From: Desulfuromonas sp.
GTDB lineage: Bacteria; Desulfobacterota; Desulfuromonadia; Desulfuromonadales; UBA2294
Assembly: GCA_002869615.1 (NCBI GenBank)
Contig: PKUH01000039.1
Span: forward strand, 1 to 38,053
Reading direction: 5' to 3'
Length of the DNA stretch: 38,053 bases
The notes beneath the pieces were generated by a model. It was not told where the DNA came from. It saw only the letters and a program-made list of their open reading frames with translations, and did not search any database. Within the stretch, counting starts at the first letter, position 1, and every line of letters starts with the position of its first letter. A program made the position numbers and the translations under genes. Positions 35,029-38,053 of the stretch are shown here, in pieces.

Positions 35029-35649
35029 CTACATAGCAATCGGGAAAAGTACTTCATTGCGACGCATGAACCAGGGGATAAATGGCGCGTTGTAGCGTGC
35101 CCAGAGGGGACTTCCGGTAATCTCCAGACCTTCTTTTTCGATCCATTTTTCCAGTTTCAATTTATTCTTTCTGTAGTTCTTTTCGCTCCAGAAGCCGGAA
35201 TAACGTACGGCGGCCATACGCCTTGCAGGCACCTGTCGCAATGTCACCCTCGGGTCGTCCGGTACCGGCAAGGTTTCCATGGTATAGGATGCCGGCATCA
35301 TGAAGCTGACCACCCACTGATCTCCCGATTTTGCCTGTCCGACCGGAGCCGTCATGGCGATCTTTTCTCCCGATGCCTGGGAAACGGGAGCTGTCATGGC
35401 GATCTCTGATCGGGCTCTGTTGTCACCCGAGATGTAACCGAAAAGCCGTTTAAAGGCGTCGCTTCCCGCATCTTCAAAATCGCCTTCAACAAATGTTTCT
35501 GCGACAATATAGGAAGCATAATCCCGGATTTCAAAGGGATCATCCTTCTTGACCAATTCGAACGGCGCTTCTTCAATCGACATGGCAGGAGTTCCTGTGA
35601 AAGTGATAATAAATAAAACAAACAGAATCTTCAGGTTTTGTCGGTTCAT
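35029..35649 (-). CDS. SOUL-family haem-binding protein, exported
   Basis: 206-residue protein with an N-terminal signal peptide (about 1-24, ending PAMS) and the SOUL domain: FELVKKDDPFEIRDYASYIVAE, the repeated KIAMTAPV-type blocks (EIAMTAPVS, KIAMTAPVG) and the C-terminal YNAPFIPWFMRRNEVLF. SOUL proteins bind haem or related tetrapyrroles; in this cytochrome-rich lineage a haem role is plausible. GAGGAAAA precedes ATG 35649. It converges on the DisA_N-like gene. Confidence 0.9.
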   Translation of the reverse strand: MNRQNLKILFVLFIITFTGTPAMSIEEAPFELVKKDDPFEIRDYASYIVAETFVEGDFEDAGSDAFKRLFGYISGDNRARSEIAMTAPVSQASGEKIAMTAPVGQAKSGDQWVVSFMMPASYTMETLPVPDDPRVTLRQVPARRMAAVRYSGFWSEKNYRKNKLKLEKWIEKEGLEITGSPLWARYNAPFIPWFMRRNEVLFPIAM

Positions 35650-35823
35650 TTTTCCTCGCCTGTAGAAGGTTAATGCCGGATAAAAATCGGGCTTGTCAGA
35701 GATTCAATTTTACCAGAATTTTCTTGCTGGAGAGCATCAGACCCCTTGTTTTTATTCCATTTCACCTTTAAACATGACACGATACCTCGATATCACAAAA
35801 AACCGGATAAAAGCAGATCGACT

Positions 35824-36684
35824 ATGAGTTCTCCGATTTTATACGCATTACTGAGCCTGACTTTTGCCGCAATGCACGACGTGGTGTTCAAGCGCTATGC
35901 AAAAAAGGATCGCTCCCGCGGAACGTACATCGCATGTATCGGACTCATCTGGCTTCTGCTGCAGCTGGCGACAGCTTACTTCTGCGGAGACATTGATTCG
36001 GTTTCATCGGAAACGATATTATTCGGAGTTATTGCCGGCCTATTTTTAACTGCATCGAATCTCATGCTTCTCGAGAGTATGACCCACATTGATGCGAGCA
36101 TGGGATCGACAATCTACCGACTCAACACTTTGGGCGTCGTTGTCCTGGCAGTGTTATTTCTGAATGAGCCATTCCGACTGTATAAGGGACTCGGCATCCT
36201 GGCAGGGGTCGTGTCGGTGATCCTGTTGTATCGTCATGACACGGATGCACATATTGACAAACGTACTTTCGCGATCTTCTTTGCCATTGCTGTTGCCGCC
36301 TCCCTTTTCAGGGCGCTGTATGGAGTCACTTCCAAGGCCGGGCTATTGGCGGGCGCCGATATCCAACCGATGTTGATGATTGCGGCTTTCTGCTGGATGA
36401 TCGGCGGCTCCGGTTACGCCCTCCTGCGTGAAAAAAGACTCCGTTTGACCAGAACAAAAGCGATTTATTCGCTGGTATCGGGCATCCTCGTTTTCCTGAT
36501 TGTCAACTTTCTGCTGCTCGCCATCGAGCATGGCGAGGCCAGCACGGTTATTCCGATCGCCAACATGAGTTTTGTGCTCGCCCTTGTCCTGTCGATATTC
36601 CTCGGGATGGAACGATTCACCATGCGCAAACTGGGGGCTATATTGACTGCGGCCTGCTCGATTATCCTGCTGTCGATGACATGA
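35824..36684 (+). CDS. EamA/DMT-family transporter
   Basis: 286-residue membrane protein with about ten hydrophobic segments in two repeated halves, typical of the drug/metabolite transporter superfamily (NEPFRLYKGLGILAGVVSVILL at the end of half one, MERFTMRKLGAILTAACSIILL at the end of half two). ATG 35824 (MSSPILYALLSL) starts in the first membrane segment; the frame is open to 35746 but that part is hydrophilic. The ribosome-binding site is weak. Substrate unknown. Confidence 0.87.
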   Translation: MSSPILYALLSLTFAAMHDVVFKRYAKKDRSRGTYIACIGLIWLLLQLATAYFCGDIDSVSSETILFGVIAGLFLTASNLMLLESMTHIDASMGSTIYRLNTLGVVVLAVLFLNEPFRLYKGLGILAGVVSVILLYRHDTDAHIDKRTFAIFFAIAVAASLFRALYGVTSKAGLLAGADIQPMLMIAAFCWMIGGSGYALLREKRLRLTRTKAIYSLVSGILVFLIVNFLLLAIEHGEASTVIPIANMSFVLALVLSIFLGMERFTMRKLGAILTAACSIILLSMT

Positions 36685-36758
36685 TCATAAACGGGGACAC
36701 ATAGTTTATGCACCCCCGGATGCTACCCCGCACAACCCCGGAAAGGAGAGAAAAACAG

Positions 36759-36869
36759 ATGAGAGCACTCTTCCGTCTGGCGTTTCAGGGCATGCCGCTC
36801 TTCTCGAAAATAATCTGTCCGCCTATTGTACATATCGAAATCTATGGTCTAATGGAATTGATTGAATAG
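36759..36869 (+). CDS. Possible small protein (36 aa)
   Basis: A strong AAGGAGAG lies about 8 nt before ATG 36759, opening 36 codons (MRALFRLAFQGMPLFSK.. to ..MELIE) with TAG at 36867, 17 nt before the next gene. Amphipathic, mildly hydrophobic start. No family known to me; may be a leader for the lipoprotein gene or chance. Confidence 0.3.
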   Translation: MRALFRLAFQGMPLFSKIICPPIVHIEIYGLMELIE

Positions 36870-36886
36870 CCTTTTGGGAGGATACG

Positions 36887-37522
36887 ATGAACCGTATTTT
36901 TGTTGCCGTACTTAGCTTGATGGTCTTGACCCTCGTGGCAAGCTGCTCTTCAACAACCCTTACCGCCTCCTGGAAAAACCCTGAATATGGCAAATTCCTG
37001 GACAAGGTCTATATCGTTGGTGTTGCCAAGAACAACACGACTCGACGCATCTTCGAAGATTCATTCAAACAGGAATTGGCAAAAACGGGAGTTGCCGGAA
37101 TCGTCAGCTACAAAAGCATAACAGCCGAAGAAGACAACAAAGACATCATCATGCAGAAGGCTCTCGAAAACAGGGCCGACAGCATCCTTATCTCCCGGAT
37201 GGTAAAAAAAAGGACTGAAACCGTTGAAACCCCGGGCCGGATTACGACCTACAAAACGGGAGAATACTACCCGTACAACTATTCTCCGCACTATCGTTAC
37301 TATAATGACTACTATAGCCATCGATACGAAACGATCTACGAGCCACCCACAGTCAGCCGATTCGAGGTTGCGACCATCGAATCAAACATCTATGGTACCG
37401 ATTCGGGGGAATTGATCTGGTCGGCACAGTTTGAAACGGTTGTCGACGGGAACTTGCAACGGATCATTAACGACTTCATTGCCGTCGTCATCAATGATTT
37501 AAAAGCAAAGGCTTTAATCTGA
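36887..37522 (+). CDS. Lipoprotein (DUF4136-like), function unknown
   Basis: 211-residue lipoprotein with lipobox LVASC (Cys20) after a hydrophobic signal. The body starts TLTASWKNPEY and contains a tyrosine-rich stretch around residues 122-150 (YYPYNYSPHYRYYNDYYS), then EVATIESNIYGTDSGELIWSAQ. This resembles DUF4136-type lipoproteins. GGGAGG precedes ATG 36887. No operon partner apart from the possible small frame upstream. Confidence 0.8.
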   Translation: MNRIFVAVLSLMVLTLVASCSSTTLTASWKNPEYGKFLDKVYIVGVAKNNTTRRIFEDSFKQELAKTGVAGIVSYKSITAEEDNKDIIMQKALENRADSILISRMVKKRTETVETPGRITTYKTGEYYPYNYSPHYRYYNDYYSHRYETIYEPPTVSRFEVATIESNIYGTDSGELIWSAQFETVVDGNLQRIINDFIAVVINDLKAKALI

Positions 37523-37572
37523 TTTACCAAACCCGGATCGCTACCAGCTTTTCATTACAACCAGGAAGAGTC

Positions 37573-37669
37573 AGGAGCCCGCCGTTCGATAGGAGCGACC
37601 TTGACTGGTTGGATGGAGACGCTGTCAGGTGGGGACACTGCCCGAGTTAAGGGAAGTCTCTCCTGAAGA
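37573..37669. repeat. 97-nt dispersed repeat, copy A
   Basis: Starts aggagcccgccgttcgatag and ends tcctgaaga; matches copy B at 37865-37962 over its whole length with scattered changes, both including gaccttga.tggttgga and caggtggggacac. Confidence 0.75.
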
Positions 37670-37730
37670 AAGCTTTTTTGATAGTTTCCACTACTCCACC
37701 GGGGCCCCATGTAAGACCGCCGAGCGAGTG

Positions 37731-37779
37731 GATTTCAATCCGGTGTTCAGGTAACGCCAGTGACTGACGGATTGAAATC
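37731..37779. repeat. Inverted repeat with 12-bp perfect arms
   Basis: gatttcaatccg (37731-37742) pairs with cggattgaaatc (37768-37779) around a 25-nt loop. Lies between the two 97-nt repeats. Confidence 0.75.
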
Positions 37780-37864
37780 TGCGCAGGGAGGGAACCTGAT
37801 CATCAGGCGGGCTTGCCGGGGTGTCTTTCTTTTGCTTCCTTTTCCTAGACAAGTAAGAAAAGGG

Positions 37865-37962
37865 AGGAGCTCGCCGCGCGATACCGGCGACCTTGATTGG
37901 TTGGACAGGGATGATGCCAGGTGGGGACACGATCCGAAGTTCAGGGAAGTGTCCCCTGAAGA
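37865..37962. repeat. 97-nt dispersed repeat, copy B
   Basis: Second copy. Its right half is palindromic: ggggacac (37923-37930) pairs with gtgtcccc (37949-37956), a REP-like hairpin that is degraded in copy A. Confidence 0.75.
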
Positions 37963-37997
37963 CAGGAGAACCGCGCGGTCGCGGCCGCGCACTCCGC

Positions 37998-38029
37998 CAT
38001 ACTCTTTTATTAAGCCATAAAAGAGTATG
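37998..38029. terminator. Perfect 13-bp hairpin, possible bidirectional terminator
   Basis: catactcttttat (37998-38010) pairs with ataaaagagtatg (38017-38029) around taagcc. No long T run follows on either side, so termination is only possible, not clear. Confidence 0.5.
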
Positions 38030-38053
38030 CAGAAAACGGCTCCCTTGCAGGGG

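Larger units (their letters stand above)
37523..38053. other. Repeat-rich non-coding end of the window
   Basis: About 530 nt without a credible gene. It holds a two-copy 97-nt repeat, two inverted repeats, and a stretch (37820-37865, tttcttttgcttcc..cctagacaagtaag) of the widespread intergenic type that gives spurious PRQVRKG-like peptides. Confidence 0.6.

Noticed and set aside
37760-38020. 86-codon plus-strand frame at the window end
   Set aside because: Lies over the repeats and a common intergenic motif that yields PRQVRKG-type spurious peptides; no ribosome-binding site.

Overview
The window reads as a chromosome segment from a deltaproteobacterium of the Desulfuromonadia type (Geobacter/Desulfuromonas relatives). 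This is inferred from the gene order rpmA-obgE-proB-proA-nadD-rsfS-rlmH-gpmI, a membrane-anchored LapA/LapB-type protein, a monohaem cytochrome c, a haem-type DUF4405 protein and what looks like a selenocysteine codon with its SECIS hairpin. No database search was possible; family names come from motifs read in the translations.

Region 1 (1-17249) is conserved core on the + strand: tail of rpmA, obgE, proline synthesis (proB, proA), nadD, rsfS, rlmH, a DksA/TraR zinc-finger protein, a LapA-LapB-like protein, gpmI, a ComF-type phosphoribosyltransferase, an orphan PAS histidine kinase, an endonuclease-III-like glycosylase, nhaA, ileS, lspA and an intact tRNA-Pro(CGG). Several genes overlap by 4 nt (rsfS/rlmH, lapB/gpmI, kinase/glycosylase), pointing to coupled translation.

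Region 2 (17250-27217) is a mosaic of foreign DNA at tRNA-Pro. Four further degenerate 3' pieces of the same tRNA lie at about 23305, 24356, 26405 and 27127, each followed by a hairpin related to the terminator of the real tRNA. They divide the region into blocks: a 6 kb AT-rich block with a minus-strand cluster (DnaA/Hda-like ATPase broken by an amber codon, unknown proteins, a zinc-ribbon PD-(D/E)XK nuclease with a NUMOD-like tail), an integrase N-terminal relic and an autoregulated Fic gene with an altered active site; then small blocks carrying a DUF4405 gene, a cytochrome c plus GGDEF pair, and a DUF3833-type lipoprotein. A 40-bp sequence near the left end of blocks recurs three times.

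Region 3 (27218-38053) holds accessory host genes: a split YeeE/YedE sulfur transporter whose first subunit has UGA exactly where the family has a conserved cysteine, with a well-placed bacterial SECIS hairpin; a TetR-controlled operon (MipA/OmpV-like protein, CPBP protease with an in-frame UGA, TetR regulator) with a perfect operator over its promoter; a PAS histidine kinase; a DisA_N-like protein; a SOUL haem protein; an EamA transporter; a lipoprotein; and a repeat-rich end.

The strongest leads are the selenocysteine YeeE/YedE subunit and the tRNA-Pro-anchored chain of small blocks, some of which look like self-contained promoter-gene-tRNA fragment-terminator units.
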